This document shows, piece by piece, positions 21,554 through 35,281 of a stretch of 37,173 bases of DNA. The stretch comes from an uncultured bacterium (lineage in GTDB: Bacteria; Verrucomicrobiota; Kiritimatiellia; RFP12; UBA1067). The DNA lies in NCBI GenBank assembly GCA_902802945.1, contig CADCOC010000039.1, positions 1 to 37,173 on the forward strand. The letters run 5' to 3'. Numbering within the stretch: the first letter of the stretch is position 1; every line of letters begins with the position of its first letter. Both the position numbers and the translations under genes were made by a program. The notes under the pieces are model-generated. The model was not told the DNA's origin and made no database searches. It saw only the letters and a program-made list of their open reading frames with translations.

Positions 21554-23590
21554 ATGAAGAGACTAGTGTTGGCAGTTTGTCTTGCGGCGCTTTGCGTGCA
21601 GGCGAAACCGAGGCGTCATCCGGCGTATGAGCCCGACGGTAAGCCTGTTTCGGGCAAGGCCGCGCAGGCGGAGAACCTGTTCTTCAACGCGAAGGCCACG
21701 GCCACTGGGCAGTTCGGAAACTTCGAGCCGAAGCTCGCCGTGGACGGAAAGCGCGAAGACAGCGCGACGCACTGGGCCGCCGAGAACCTGCCGCAGGCGC
21801 TGACTGTCGACATGGGCGCGGCGAAGCCGCTCTCCGAAATCCTCTTCGTGCCGTACTGGAAAGACGGACGCATCTACGGGTTCAAGATCGAAGGCAGCAC
21901 AGACGGCAAGTCGTGGAAGATGCTCGCCGACCAGACGGCGAACTCCATCTGCGCCGGCTCGGCGGGCTTCACGCTCGACTTCGATCCCGTGGAGGTCCGT
22001 TACGTGCGCGCCACGGTCGTATCCAACTCGCGGGGCGCGAAGCCCGGTGCCCACATCGTGGAGATCGAGGGTTACGCCCGCGCAGGGGGTGCGAAGAACG
22101 CGAAAAGCACGTTCCTTGCGGGCGACATCTTCGCGCGCTACGACCGCGACGTGATGGTGGATGTGAAGAAGCTCGCGCCTATCGCGAAACTGCGCGGCTG
22201 GCGTGGCGAGCGCGTGAGCGCGATGCTCGTCGCGTCGTCGCAGGGCGGCTTCCAGGAGCTGCGCCTCGCCGCCGCCGATCCCAAGGCGCGCCTCGACGTG
22301 CTGCGCTACACGCTCGGCAACGGCACGCTCTACGGCGACATCCTCGACGGAACGACCGAGACGTCCTTCAAGGGCGTCACGCGTCCTGTCGTCTACACCT
22401 ACGACATCCCGGCGAACGCCTCCGGCACGATCCGCGATACGGTGACGGCGTTCATCAACGGCGAGCGCCGCGACCTGCCCGTTGAGATTACGGTCGTACC
22501 GCGCACGCTCCCGCCCGTCAAGGACTGGAAGTTCCACCTTGACCTCTGGCAGCACCCGGACGCCATCGCGCGCTGGCACGACGTCCCGTTTGGAAGTGAC
22601 GAACACCTTCGTCTGCTTCTCCCCTACAACAAGATACTCGCCGACCTCGGGCAGAAGACGATCACGGTGACCCTCATCGACGAAGCGTGGGGCCAACAGA
22701 CATACGACCGGTTCCGCTCCAACGTGAAGGCGACGAAGCATGCAGACGGTTCGTGGACATACGACTACACGCTCTTCGACAAGTTCGTGGAGAGCATGGA
22801 AGCGGCCGGCGTGAAGGGGCAGATCGACTGCTACTCGATGCTCCCGTGGACGCTCAAGTTCCGCTACTTCGACGAGAAGAGCGGGCGCAGCGTCGCTCCG
22901 CGCATGGAGCCGGGAAGCGCGGCGTACGAGGATTTCTGGGGGCACCTCCTCGCAGACCTCTGCCGCCACACGAAGGAGAAGGGCTGGTTCGAGCGCACGA
23001 AGATCGCGCTCGACGAGCGTCCCGACAAGCTCATCCGGCCCGCGCTCGCGGTGCTTCACAAGTACGCGCCCGGCATGGAAATGGTGATGGCGTGCAACCA
23101 TCCGTCCCAACTCAATGCAGCTACGTTTGACGTCTCCTACGGCTACTGGCACAGCGATGGGCTTGCGAAGTACGCGGCCGAGCGTCGCGCCCAGGGCAAG
23201 TTCACCACGTACTACGTTTGCTGCAGCCCGGCGCGTCCGAATACGTTCATCTTCAGCGATCCGGCGGAGAGCGCATGGCTCGCGCCTCTTTCGGCGGCGA
23301 AGGGCTTTGACGGTCTTCTCCGTTGGGCGTGGTGCAGCTGGGTGGAAAATCCGCTCGACAGCCAGGACTTCACGTCATGGCCTTCGGGCGACACGTCGCT
23401 CGTCTATCCCGGCCCGCGTCTTTCGCTCCGTGCGCTCCTTCTGCGCGATGGCATTGAGGCGTTCGAGAAAGCGCAGATACTTGGCGTGGGCAACATCCCC
23501 GAGCTCAAGGTGTTCACTGTGAAGCGCGGCGGTGAGGCCGGCGTACACGCGGCGGACGTCCGTGCGCTCGACACGGCTCTCAATAAGTGA
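21554..23590 (+). CDS. Secreted GH123-like glycosidase with N-terminal discoidin (F5/8 type C) domain
   Basis: This 678-residue protein has a signal peptide (about 1-18). A discoidin/CBM32-like domain spans about 38-178: LAVDGKREDSATHWAAE, then GFKIEGSTDGKSWKML. The catalytic half (about 320-670) resembles DUF4091/GH123: FHLDLWQHPDAIARWHDVPF, a TIM-barrel body, and adjacent Asp-Glu in KIALDERPDK near residue 486. That is where GH123 enzymes carry the paired residues for substrate-assisted catalysis. GH123 enzymes remove beta-linked N-acetylgalactosamine, so host glycans are a likely substrate. AGGAGGCATGAGAGG precedes the ATG. It follows the LamG protein by 39 bases, probably as an operon. 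Confidence 0.78.
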   Translation: MKRLVLAVCLAALCVQAKPRRHPAYEPDGKPVSGKAAQAENLFFNAKATATGQFGNFEPKLAVDGKREDSATHWAAENLPQALTVDMGAAKPLSEILFVPYWKDGRIYGFKIEGSTDGKSWKMLADQTANSICAGSAGFTLDFDPVEVRYVRATVVSNSRGAKPGAHIVEIEGYARAGGAKNAKSTFLAGDIFARYDRDVMVDVKKLAPIAKLRGWRGERVSAMLVASSQGGFQELRLAAADPKARLDVLRYTLGNGTLYGDILDGTTETSFKGVTRPVVYTYDIPANASGTIRDTVTAFINGERRDLPVEITVVPRTLPPVKDWKFHLDLWQHPDAIARWHDVPFGSDEHLRLLLPYNKILADLGQKTITVTLIDEAWGQQTYDRFRSNVKATKHADGSWTYDYTLFDKFVESMEAAGVKGQIDCYSMLPWTLKFRYFDEKSGRSVAPRMEPGSAAYEDFWGHLLADLCRHTKEKGWFERTKIALDERPDKLIRPALAVLHKYAPGMEMVMACNHPSQLNAATFDVSYGYWHSDGLAKYAAERRAQGKFTTYYVCCSPARPNTFIFSDPAESAWLAPLSAAKGFDGLLRWAWCSWVENPLDSQDFTSWPSGDTSLVYPGPRLSLRALLLRDGIEAFEKAQILGVGNIPELKVFTVKRGGEAGVHAADVRALDTALNK

Positions 23591-23617
23591 GTGAGTCGGC
23601 CGCAGGCCTTCTTGTCG

Positions 23618-24730
23618 TCAAGGTGCTTTCAGGGCGCAGAGGCTCTGGCCGGGCTTGAACTCGGCGATGCCGGCAGTCTGCCACGTGCCGTCGGGTGACT
23701 TCGCCATGACGATCGCCTTTGTACCTTGCGGAAGCGAGATGAGCAGGTGGTCGTTCATGTCGTGCGACTCGCCGTAGGTCGTCCCCTTGGCCATCACCTT
23801 TCCGGTACCAGGCGCGACGAGGCAGATTTCGACAGGGCGGCGCGTTCTGGATTCGTCGCGTGCCACGAACGCAACGCGCGCGGTCGGGATTCCCTTGCCG
23901 AAGCGTTTGTAGCTTGCGGTCACGTCGTCCGCAGGTACGCTGGTCGGGGCATCAGGTTTCCCCCATGTCTTCCAGAACCACGTTCCGTCGGGACTCCAGC
24001 GTGCGGCGTAGATGCGCGTGCGAGGGGAGGAGCCGTCAGCCTGTCCGGCGTAGGACGCGAACCACGACTGGTCGGGCGGCGCGATCTTGCCGTCCTCAGG
24101 GTCGTTGAAGAAGTGCCACGTCCCCGCATCGTAGTACTCGGCCCACGAGTGGTTGCCGGGCATGGTCGTCCAGTTGCATCCCGTGAAGCGGGCGGGGATG
24201 CCGCACGCGCGGTAGGCGTCGATCTGCAGGATCGCGAGGCCCGTGCAGGAGGCCATGTGGATGCGCATGGAGTGGAACGGCGACTGGTCGGGCTTGTCGC
24301 GCTTGGTGTTGTAGTGTACGCCGAGAAGGTTCCCGATTTTCGAGTTGATGATCTGAACTGCCTCGCCCGTCGTCTTGCAGTCCTTGACAAGCGGCCAGAA
24401 CTTCTCGCGGAAAAGCGGGCGCCAATCGTCCACCTCTTCGCCGATGGACGAGTACGGCAGCACGTACTCGCGGAAGATCTCGTCCGTGATCGTGTCGCGC
24501 CACGGTGCGGTGTGGCGAGCCTCCTGTGCGAGCTTCACGTTCGCGCGCAGGTACGCCTCGCTCACGACGCCACGGTCCTTCGTCGGCATGTACCGGACGA
24601 GAAAGGCGTAATCGCCGTCTTCCTCCGCCGCGCCGACGGAGAGTGCGGCGAATGCCGCAAATGCCGCGCTCATAAGGAGCGCCTTGACGGGCAAACGCTT
24701 GCCCGCCCAATTGGTGTGCTTTGGATTCAT
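23618..24730 (-). CDS. Secreted transglutaminase-like protein
   Basis: This 370-residue protein has an N-terminal signal region (hydrophobic residues 17-34, ending near GAA). The transglutaminase-like catalytic triad is visible: Cys in MASCTGLAILQ near 161, His in PGNHSWAEYYD near 193, and Asp in WHFFNDPEDG near 211. Proteins of this fold in bacteria are often peptidases or amidases rather than cross-linking enzymes. The C-terminal 130 residues look beta-rich. The ATG at 24730 is about where the -10 box at 24742-24737 would start the RNA, so the message would be leaderless. An internal ATG at 24673 would shorten the signal. It faces away from the PmoA-like gene. Confidence 0.8.
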   Translation of the reverse strand: MNPKHTNWAGKRLPVKALLMSAAFAAFAALSVGAAEEDGDYAFLVRYMPTKDRGVVSEAYLRANVKLAQEARHTAPWRDTITDEIFREYVLPYSSIGEEVDDWRPLFREKFWPLVKDCKTTGEAVQIINSKIGNLLGVHYNTKRDKPDQSPFHSMRIHMASCTGLAILQIDAYRACGIPARFTGCNWTTMPGNHSWAEYYDAGTWHFFNDPEDGKIAPPDQSWFASYAGQADGSSPRTRIYAARWSPDGTWFWKTWGKPDAPTSVPADDVTASYKRFGKGIPTARVAFVARDESRTRRPVEICLVAPGTGKVMAKGTTYGESHDMNDHLLISLPQGTKAIVMAKSPDGTWQTAGIAEFKPGQSLCALKAP

Positions 24731-24736
24731 GGCAAG

Positions 24737-24770
24737 AGTATACCAAAAAAGAACGGTTTTTTGGTATAAT
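24737..24770. promoter_or_regulatory. Symmetric divergent promoter built on a 12-bp inverted repeat
   Basis: TATACCAAAAAA (24739-24750) and TTTTTTGGTATA (24757-24768) are perfect inverted repeats around GAACGG. Each arm reads outward as T-run, TGG and a -10 box: TATACT on the minus strand (24742-24737) for the transglutaminase gene, and TATAAT on the plus strand (24765-24770) for the PmoA-like gene. The two boxes are so close that two polymerases could not bind at once. Confidence 0.65.
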
Positions 24771-24798
24771 ATCGGCCCTTAAATGAAGGAGCCCCATA

Positions 24799-30173
<5,375 letters not shown>

Positions 30174-30196
30174 CCTCTATATAATGGAGAGAGAAG

Positions 30197-32260
30197 ATGA
30201 AGAAGACAATGATGGTTGCGGCTCTTGCCGCTTATGCCGCACTAGGTGCGGCCGACCCTGTGTCTACGGCGCTTGAGCGCAAGTTGTTGCCCGGCGGCAA
30301 CTACATCGTTTACGACAACATGCTCAAGGCCGTCTACGAGGCGGACCTCGCGGCAGACGAGGCGTGGACCGCGTGCAAGACGCCGGCGGAGTTCGCTGCG
30401 CGACAGCGTACAGTACGTGCCGCGCTCATGGAGGCGCTCGGCGGATTTCCGGAGCGGTGTCCGCTCAACGTGGTCAGCACGGGCCGCGTGGTACGCGACG
30501 GTTACATGGTGGAGAAAATCTATTTCGAGAGCCAGCCCCACCATCACGTGACGGCGAACCTCTTCTTGCCCGACCCCGTGAAGTTCCCTGGGAAACGTCC
30601 CGGCATCGTGGTGCCCTGCGGGCACTCCACCAACGGCAAGGCGGCATCCGCCTACCAGCGCGGCTCGCTTCAGGCCGCGCAGGCGGGCATGGTGGCGCTC
30701 TGCTACGACCCCATCGACCAGGGGGAGCGCGTGCAGTGCCGCAAGAACCCGAACCTCTGGAGCTGCGGCGCACACAACAACGTGGGACGCCGCGCAGAGC
30801 TGCTCGGCTGGAACACGGCGCGCTTCCGCACGTGGGACGGCATCCGCGCGCTGGACGTGCTCGCGTCGCGTCCCGAAGTGGATCCTTCCCGCCTTGGCGT
30901 GATGGGACACTCCGGCGGCGGCACGATGTCCTCTTGGATCATGGCGCTCGACGACCGCATCGCGTGCGCCGCCCCGAGCGGTTTCCTCTCCACGGTGCGC
31001 ACCGTGTGCGAGCAGTGCGGCCCGCAGGACGCGGAGCAGTTCGTGTTCGGCGAGCTCGCGTTCGGCTTCAACCATCTCGGCCACATTCTCCTGCGCGCGC
31101 CGAGTCCCGCGCTGTTCTGCTCTTCGCATGGCGACTTCTTCCCGTTCTCGGGCGTGGTCGAGACGTCGCGGCGCGCCCGCGCGGTGTACGCGATGCTCGG
31201 CAAACCGGATGCCTTCGCGCTCTCCGATACGATCGGCCCGCACCACTGGCACGAGTCCACGCGCACGCGCGCCGTCGCGTGGATGAACCACTGGCTGCAG
31301 GGCGGTCCCACCCCCGCGCCGATGCAGACGCACCGCAACCTCCAGTTCGGCTTCGCCTACAAGAACGTGGATACCGGCCTCGCCTACGAGGCGAAGGGCC
31401 TCGCGCACATGCGCAAGACCAAATGGGAGGCGAGCGCCACGCCCACGGGCAACACGCTCGACCTGCCGGGCGAGCGCACTGTCTACGACATCATGAAAGA
31501 CGAGGCCGACCGCGCGAAGGCGGCGCGTCCGGCGCTCACGGCCGACGTGGTGCGCCGCGTGGCGGGGATTCGCCCGGCCGACAAAATCTCCTTTACGGTA
31601 TGCGAGGCGTCGGAGAAGGACGGCGTCGCCTCCGCCGTGCTTGTGCAGGACGACGGCACGCCGGTGCCCGTCGTCACGGTGGGCGCGGGCGAGTCCGTGC
31701 TTCTCGTGGGCGACGCGACGAAGCGCGCGGACCTCGCGCCGCACGTGAAGCGCCTTGTCGCGGCGGGTTGCCGCGTGACGGTGGCGGACATCCGCGGGTT
31801 TGGCGAGACCTCCGCCGCGAAACACGTCTTCTACGGCATCAAGAGCGCCGACGAGGAGCTTGCCCAGCTCGGATGCCTTGTTGGCGTGCCATTCATCGGA
31901 CGCCGCGCCGAAGATATAATCGCCGCTGCCAAGCACGTTGGTGGCGCCCAAAATCGGGGTGGCGGGCCAATTCGGGGTGGCGGGCCAATTCGGGGTGGCG
32001 GGCCAATTCGGGGTGGCGGGCCTCTGTGCCCGCAAATAGGAGGCGGACGCCCCGTCCGCCTCATCGCCCTCGGCCGCGCGGCCATCCCCGCCGCGCACGC
32101 CTTCGCCTCCGCGCGCGAGCTCTTCTCGCGCATCGAGACGATCAACGCCCCATGCGCGTGGGCGGAGCTTTTCGCGGACGACGCGAAGCCCACTCGCTTC
32201 GCGGACGTGGTTCACAACGCCTGGCGTTTCTACGACTGGATCGATCTCCTCAAGCTCTAG
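30197..32260 (+). CDS. Secreted alpha/beta-hydrolase esterase (acetyl xylan esterase-like), with repeat insertion
   Basis: This 687-residue protein has a signal peptide (about 1-19). In the first hydrolase domain, PGIVVPCGHSTNGK near 135-148 leads to LGVMGHSGGGTMSSW with the nucleophile Ser near 238. LFCSSHGDFFPF and IGPHHWHES later supply acid and His candidates. This resembles the esterases of polysaccharide gene sets that remove acetyl or methyl groups. A second, weaker hydrolase-like half begins around 430. Near residues 584-620 an insertion of about 110 bases adds four GGGPIR-type repeats and a hairpin in frame. GGAGAGAAG precedes the ATG. It follows the LacZ-like gene by 23 bases. Confidence 0.78.
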   Translation: MKKTMMVAALAAYAALGAADPVSTALERKLLPGGNYIVYDNMLKAVYEADLAADEAWTACKTPAEFAARQRTVRAALMEALGGFPERCPLNVVSTGRVVRDGYMVEKIYFESQPHHHVTANLFLPDPVKFPGKRPGIVVPCGHSTNGKAASAYQRGSLQAAQAGMVALCYDPIDQGERVQCRKNPNLWSCGAHNNVGRRAELLGWNTARFRTWDGIRALDVLASRPEVDPSRLGVMGHSGGGTMSSWIMALDDRIACAAPSGFLSTVRTVCEQCGPQDAEQFVFGELAFGFNHLGHILLRAPSPALFCSSHGDFFPFSGVVETSRRARAVYAMLGKPDAFALSDTIGPHHWHESTRTRAVAWMNHWLQGGPTPAPMQTHRNLQFGFAYKNVDTGLAYEAKGLAHMRKTKWEASATPTGNTLDLPGERTVYDIMKDEADRAKAARPALTADVVRRVAGIRPADKISFTVCEASEKDGVASAVLVQDDGTPVPVVTVGAGESVLLVGDATKRADLAPHVKRLVAAGCRVTVADIRGFGETSAAKHVFYGIKSADEELAQLGCLVGVPFIGRRAEDIIAAAKHVGGAQNRGGGPIRGGGPIRGGGPIRGGGPLCPQIGGGRPVRLIALGRAAIPAAHAFASARELFSRIETINAPCAWAELFADDAKPTRFADVVHNAWRFYDWIDLLKL
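31952..32061 (+). repeat. In-frame repeat and palindrome insertion in the esterase gene
   Basis: Four units of AATTCGGGGTGGCGGGCC (the first lacks one base) run from 31952 to 32022. Then come a hairpin GCGGGC (32016-32021)/GCCCGC (32028-32033) and a second perfect hairpin, AGGCGGACG (32041-32049)/CGTCCGCCT (32053-32061). The 18-base period keeps the frame. It resembles an extragenic-palindrome element that landed in a gene. Confidence 0.75.
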
Positions 32261-32347
32261 CCATCGCCTGCGCCAAGTGCGCACGTATCGCTTGAAGGCG
32301 TTTTGAAATAATGCGGCTGAGTAGACTAGAGATATTAGAAGATGGCT

Positions 32348-34273
32348 ATGAAATCAATAACAAGAGTTTTTCTGCCGGCAGGATTCTTTGTCCTGTCGAT
32401 TGCCGCAAGCACAGCGGCCGATACGGAGAAATCGATTTCCACCAACGATCTCACGACCGCGTGGGGACGGGCGGTGACGCCGGAGAACGTCTGGCGCGAG
32501 TATCCGCGTCCGCAGCTCGTGCGCGGAGAATGGGAGTCGCTGAACGGGACGTGGGAGTACGCGATCGTGTCCGTGGAGGCGGACGAACCGGCGAAGTACG
32601 ACGGGACGATCCTCGTGCCGTTCGGCGTTGAGACGCCGCTTTCCGGCGTGCGGCGGAAAGTGAAGCCTGAAGAGCAGATCTGGTACCGCCGCACGTTCAC
32701 CGCGCATCCACGGAAGGGTTCCCGCACGATCCTCAACTTCGAGCGCGTCGATTTCCGCGCGCACGTGTTCGTGAACGGACAGGAGGTGACGGACGTTCCC
32801 CACGCCGGCGGCAACGTGCCGTTCAGCGTGGACGCGACGCCGTTCGTCAAGGACGGCGAGAACGAGCTGAAGTTGCTCGTCTGGGATCCCAACGACACGC
32901 ACCTCGGCGGCACCGGCAAGCAGGTGCTGACCCTGCGTTCCTGCTTCTTCCCCGCGACAAGCGGCATCTGCGGCACCGTGTGGATGGAGGTCGTGCCCGA
33001 GACGTATCTCGCCGACTACAAGATCGATACGGACATCGACAAGGGGACGGTAACTGTGACGCCTTTCCTGAAAGGGCGTGTACGCGCAGCTAAGGTGGAG
33101 GTGTCCGTCTTGTTTGGCGGGAAAGAGCTCGTGAAGGGGGAGCTTGGCGGTTCGAGCGACGCCGTTACGCTCGTTTTGCCGAAGCCGCTGAAACTCTGGA
33201 GCTGCGACGCGCCGAACCTCTACGACCTTGCGATTACGGTGAAGGACAGCGGGGCCGTTGATTCCGTGAAAGGATATTTTGGGATGCGCAAAGTGGCGAC
33301 GGCGCTGGACGCCAAGGGCGTTCGTCGCGTGACCATCAACGGACAGTTCACCTATCTGCTGGGGACGCTCGACCAGGGATGGTGGCCGGACGGCTATCTG
33401 ACGCCGCCGAGTGCGGACGCGATGCGCTACGACGTGGATCTCCACAAGAAGCTCGGCTTCAACGCCGTCAGAAAACACATCAAGGTTGAGCCGCGTCTCT
33501 TCTACGCGCATTGCGACAAGGTCGGGTTGATGGTCATGCAGGACATGCCGTCCGGCAGCCCCAACCACTGGAAACCAAACCGCGACTACAGCAACCGACG
33601 CTATGGTTTCTTCCGCCGTGAGTTGAAGGACGTGGTGGACCATCTGCGCAACCATCCTTCCATCGTGATGTGGATCCCGTTCAACGAAGGGTGGGGGCAG
33701 CCGACGGCCGACAAGACGCGCTTCACGGGTCTCTGGCTCAAGCGTTACGATCCGTCGCGCCTCGTGGATGGATCTTCGGGCTGGAACGACTATGAGGGCG
33801 GGGACTACGTCTCTTACGTCCCACGATTTACTCGAAAACGCTCGGCGCCGTGCGCACAGCCGTCGTTCGATATTATAGACAAGCATGTCTATCCGCACGC
33901 CGTGATGTTTGAGCCGAACGCGACGCGCGTGACGATGACGGGCGAGTTTGGCGGTGTGAGCGTCTATTTGAAGGGACATTTTCAGGATCCGCTTGGGCGG
34001 CCGCACTTGCTGGAACCGGTGGAGGGCGGAGTCTGGCGCGAACGCATCTGGAAACGGTACGAACAGCTTGCGCGTCCGCTCGTCAAGATGGCGCACGATG
34101 GGCTGGGTGGTAGTGTCTATACAGAGATCACCGACCAGTTCTGGGAAGGGGCCGGATTCGTGACGTTCGACCGCGCCGTGGAGAAATACGACAGTGCAGC
34201 CGTCCGGCGTCTGCATCAGGAAATCCTCGATGCGGCTAAAGCCGGCGCTGAAGGTGTTTTAGGAAAACAGTGA
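32348..34273 (+). CDS. Secreted glycoside hydrolase family 2 enzyme
   Basis: This 641-residue protein has a signal peptide (MKSITRVFLPAGFFVLSIAA, then STAA). Domains run: sugar-binding jelly roll (WYRRTFTAHPRKGSR near 110, VFVNGQEVTDV near 140), Ig-like domain, and TIM barrel from about 310 (INGQFTYLLGTLDQGWWPDG). The acid/base Glu is in FNEGWGQ near 447, and the nucleophile is probably the Glu in TGEFGG near 533. It is shorter than LacZ and typical of the FNEGW subgroup of GH2 enzymes; the specific sugar is unknown. I start at 32348 because TTAGAAG lies 6 bases before it; an ATG two codons upstream (32342) touches that site. Confidence 0.85.
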   Translation: MKSITRVFLPAGFFVLSIAASTAADTEKSISTNDLTTAWGRAVTPENVWREYPRPQLVRGEWESLNGTWEYAIVSVEADEPAKYDGTILVPFGVETPLSGVRRKVKPEEQIWYRRTFTAHPRKGSRTILNFERVDFRAHVFVNGQEVTDVPHAGGNVPFSVDATPFVKDGENELKLLVWDPNDTHLGGTGKQVLTLRSCFFPATSGICGTVWMEVVPETYLADYKIDTDIDKGTVTVTPFLKGRVRAAKVEVSVLFGGKELVKGELGGSSDAVTLVLPKPLKLWSCDAPNLYDLAITVKDSGAVDSVKGYFGMRKVATALDAKGVRRVTINGQFTYLLGTLDQGWWPDGYLTPPSADAMRYDVDLHKKLGFNAVRKHIKVEPRLFYAHCDKVGLMVMQDMPSGSPNHWKPNRDYSNRRYGFFRRELKDVVDHLRNHPSIVMWIPFNEGWGQPTADKTRFTGLWLKRYDPSRLVDGSSGWNDYEGGDYVSYVPRFTRKRSAPCAQPSFDIIDKHVYPHAVMFEPNATRVTMTGEFGGVSVYLKGHFQDPLGRPHLLEPVEGGVWRERIWKRYEQLARPLVKMAHDGLGGSVYTEITDQFWEGAGFVTFDRAVEKYDSAAVRRLHQEILDAAKAGAEGVLGKQ

Positions 34274-34292
34274 AGCATGCCGCAGGGAATTG

Positions 34293-34301
34293 TGGTACAA
34301 T
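34293..34301 (+). promoter_or_regulatory. Extended -10 promoter of the agmatinase gene
   Basis: TGG-TACAAT (34293-34301) is an extended -10 box. The expected transcription start near 34308 is only about 8 bases before the ATG at 34316, and no ribosome binding site is seen between them, so the message would be nearly leaderless. Confidence 0.5.
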
Positions 34302-34315
34302 ATTGACACTTCACC

Positions 34316-35167
34316 ATGAACTACACAACATTCATCGCATCTTCCGAGGAATACGCGCCATCGCGCGTAGTTCTGTTCGGCGCACCGTACGATTCCACCA
34401 CGAGCTTCCGTCCCGGAACGCGGTTCGGACCGACGGCGATCCGTTCGGAGTCGTTCGGAATCGAAACCTATTCCCCGTTGCAGGACCGCGACCTCGAGGA
34501 CTTTCCGTTCTTCGACTCCGGTGACCTTGAACTGCCGTTCGGCGCGCCTGACCGCGCGTTGGAGATGATCGAGACGCGGGCGGAGGAAATCCTAGAGGCA
34601 GGGAAGATTCCGTTCCTCCTCGGCGGCGAGCATCTCGTCACGCTCGGGGCGGTGCGCGCCGTGGCAAAGCGGCATCCCGACCTGCACATCATCCATTTCG
34701 ACGCCCATGCCGACTTGCGCGAGGACTATCTCGGCGTGCGCCTTTCGCACGCCTGCGTTATGCGTCGCTGCCATGATCTTCTAGGCGATGGACGCATATT
34801 CCAGTTTGGCATCAGATCTGGTACGCGCGAGGAGTTCGCCTTCATGCGGGATGGGCATGTCGTGACTGAGCCGTTTTCGGATGCGACGCTTCCGCAGGTG
34901 GTGGAGTTAATTCCACCGGATGCGCCGGTGTACCTGACGATAGACATGGACGTGCTTGATCCTTCAGCATTTCCCGGAACAGGTACGCCCGAGGCTGGCG
35001 GCTTTACTTATCGGCAGCTTGTCGCCGATGTGGTGCGCATCTGCGGCCAACTGAACGTAGTGGGCATCGACAACGTGGAGCTTGCGCCCACGCTTGATCC
35101 TACGGGACGTTCCACTGCGCTCGCCTGCACGTTCCTCCGTGAATGCCTGTTGGCGCTTCATTCTTAG
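34316..35167 (+). CDS. speB: Agmatinase
   Basis: This 283-residue cytoplasmic enzyme of the ureohydrolase family carries GGEHLVTLGAV near 102-112, HFDAHADLREDY near 127-138 and TIDMDVLDPSAFPGTGTPEA near 209-228. These hold the His and Asp ligands of the two-manganese centre. It hydrolyses agmatine to putrescine and urea; the GTGTPEAGG segment is typical of agmatinases rather than arginases. Length is typical. It has its own promoter and almost no leader. It is transcribed toward the XylR-type regulator gene, with about 115 bases between them. No arginine decarboxylase gene is in the window. Confidence 0.92.
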   Translation: MNYTTFIASSEEYAPSRVVLFGAPYDSTTSFRPGTRFGPTAIRSESFGIETYSPLQDRDLEDFPFFDSGDLELPFGAPDRALEMIETRAEEILEAGKIPFLLGGEHLVTLGAVRAVAKRHPDLHIIHFDAHADLREDYLGVRLSHACVMRRCHDLLGDGRIFQFGIRSGTREEFAFMRDGHVVTEPFSDATLPQVVELIPPDAPVYLTIDMDVLDPSAFPGTGTPEAGGFTYRQLVADVVRICGQLNVVGIDNVELAPTLDPTGRSTALACTFLRECLLALHS

Positions 35168-35281
35168 GTCAATGGCACGAAAAGGACGTCGTCACCTATA
35201 TGCCTATTTATGCTGCTCCAGATTTTCTCGAGCGTGTTTAGCCCGCCGCGATTGCCTGATAATATCGGTCTTAGGCTCGGC

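Noticed and set aside
30180..30185. TATAAT before the esterase ATG as a promoter
   Set aside because: It has no TG extension or -35, and a start 7 bases downstream would cut off the gene's ribosome binding site. The esterase more likely belongs to the preceding operon.
31952..32022. Tandem 18-base repeats as a CRISPR array
   Set aside because: There are no spacers; the units are directly adjacent and in frame within a gene, and no cas genes are near.
30364..32295. 643-codon plus-strand frame in another register of the esterase gene
   Set aside because: Low-complexity Arg/Gly/Ala composition typical of a shifted frame; the esterase frame has the GHSGGG motif and a signal peptide.
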